A DNA stretch of 6,450 bases from Acidobacteriaceae bacterium (lineage in GTDB: Bacteria; Acidobacteriota; Terriglobia; Terriglobales; SbA1). Positions 6,236-6,450 of the stretch are shown in pieces. Where the stretch lies: the NCBI GenBank assembly GCA_003156615.1, contig PMHI01000282.1, positions 4,791 to 11,240 of the forward strand, read 5' to 3'. The notes beneath the pieces are model-generated. The model saw only the letters and a list, made by a program, of their open reading frames with translations. It had not been told where the DNA came from and searched no databases. The first letter of the stretch is position 1. Every line of letters begins with the position of its first letter. The position numbers and the translations under genes were made by a program.

Positions 6236-6450
6236 GTGGCCTCATCCCGAAAACTAGATCATAAAATCCAGCCTTCGGTATTTCTGGCCAATATCGGCCA
6301 ACTGCTCACGCTGCAATCTCGTTCCCGCAGACCCGGACCGCGACGCGGGCCCGGCCTCAAAGCACTCGGCATCATCGAAGATGGCGCCGTGCTCTGCCTC
6401 GGCGGGAAGATAGTCTCCGTTGGCACTAGCAAAGATGCCCTGTGCGATCC
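6236..6450 (+). CDS. hutI: Imidazolonepropionase, 5' part (cut by window end)
   Basis: Third enzyme of histidine degradation. It opens the ring of 4-imidazolone-5-propionate to give N-formimino-glutamate, and is a metal-dependent amidohydrolase in the cytoplasm. Only about 71 codons are present. They match the N-terminal beta domain of HutI: FLANIGQLLTL, then GIIEDGAVL and GGKIVSVG. The metal-binding HxH lies beyond the window. The start is uncertain. GTG at 6236 is the closest start upstream of the homologous part, TTG 6230 is another option, and ATG 6161 would add 25 unlike residues and begin inside the vapB operator. None has a visible Shine-Dalgarno. The pairing with hutU supports HutI over other amidohydrolases. 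Confidence 0.82.
   Translation, partial: MASSRKLDHKIQPSVFLANIGQLLTLQSRSRRPGPRRGPGLKALGIIEDGAVLCLGGKIVSVGTSKDALCD

Noticed and set aside
6123..6245. Longer antitoxin starting at the ATG at 6245
   Set aside because: The extra 41 residues do not resemble AbrB antitoxins and would place the vapBC promoter and operator inside the gene; the ATG at 6122 aligns with the fold start.

Overview
The window looks like a chromosomal segment of a GC-rich Gram-negative-type bacterium. An outer-membrane secretin, prepilin-like proteins and a bacterial histidine-degradation pathway are all present. The combination of a TPR-secretin-cohesin fusion followed by short GspG-like pseudopilins suggests Acidobacteriota (Koribacter or Terriglobia type). 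This placement is from memory of family architectures and is an inference.

Left part (1-417): no gene is firmly supported. The minus strand holds a coding-like open frame running off the left edge. A TGC-TATAAT extended -10 element at 295-303 is the best promoter candidate for the genes to its right.

Left-centre (418-3655, plus strand): a three-gene operon for a type II secretion or type IV pilus-like machine. It encodes a 767-residue secretin with N-terminal TPRs and a C-terminal cohesin-like domain, then two tandem related pseudopilins. The two pseudopilin genes are joined by a TAAATG stop-start junction with a good Shine-Dalgarno. The secretin would form the outer-membrane pore and the pseudopilins part of the periplasmic pseudopilus. 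No ATPase, platform protein or prepilin peptidase lies in the window, so the machine must be completed elsewhere.

Right-centre and right (3717-6450): hutU (urocanate hydratase, complete) and the 5' end of hutI (imidazolonepropionase, cut by the window end) lie on the plus strand. These enzymes catalyse steps 2 and 3 of histidine degradation. Between them, on the opposite strand, sits a compact vapBC-type toxin-antitoxin pair (AbrB-fold antitoxin, PIN-domain RNase toxin). It has its own well-formed promoter and an inverted repeat that looks like an autoregulatory operator. The module separates hutU from hutI, and the hutI start region is irregular, with no ribosome-binding site and no obvious native start. 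This may reflect insertion of the module into a former hutUI operon.
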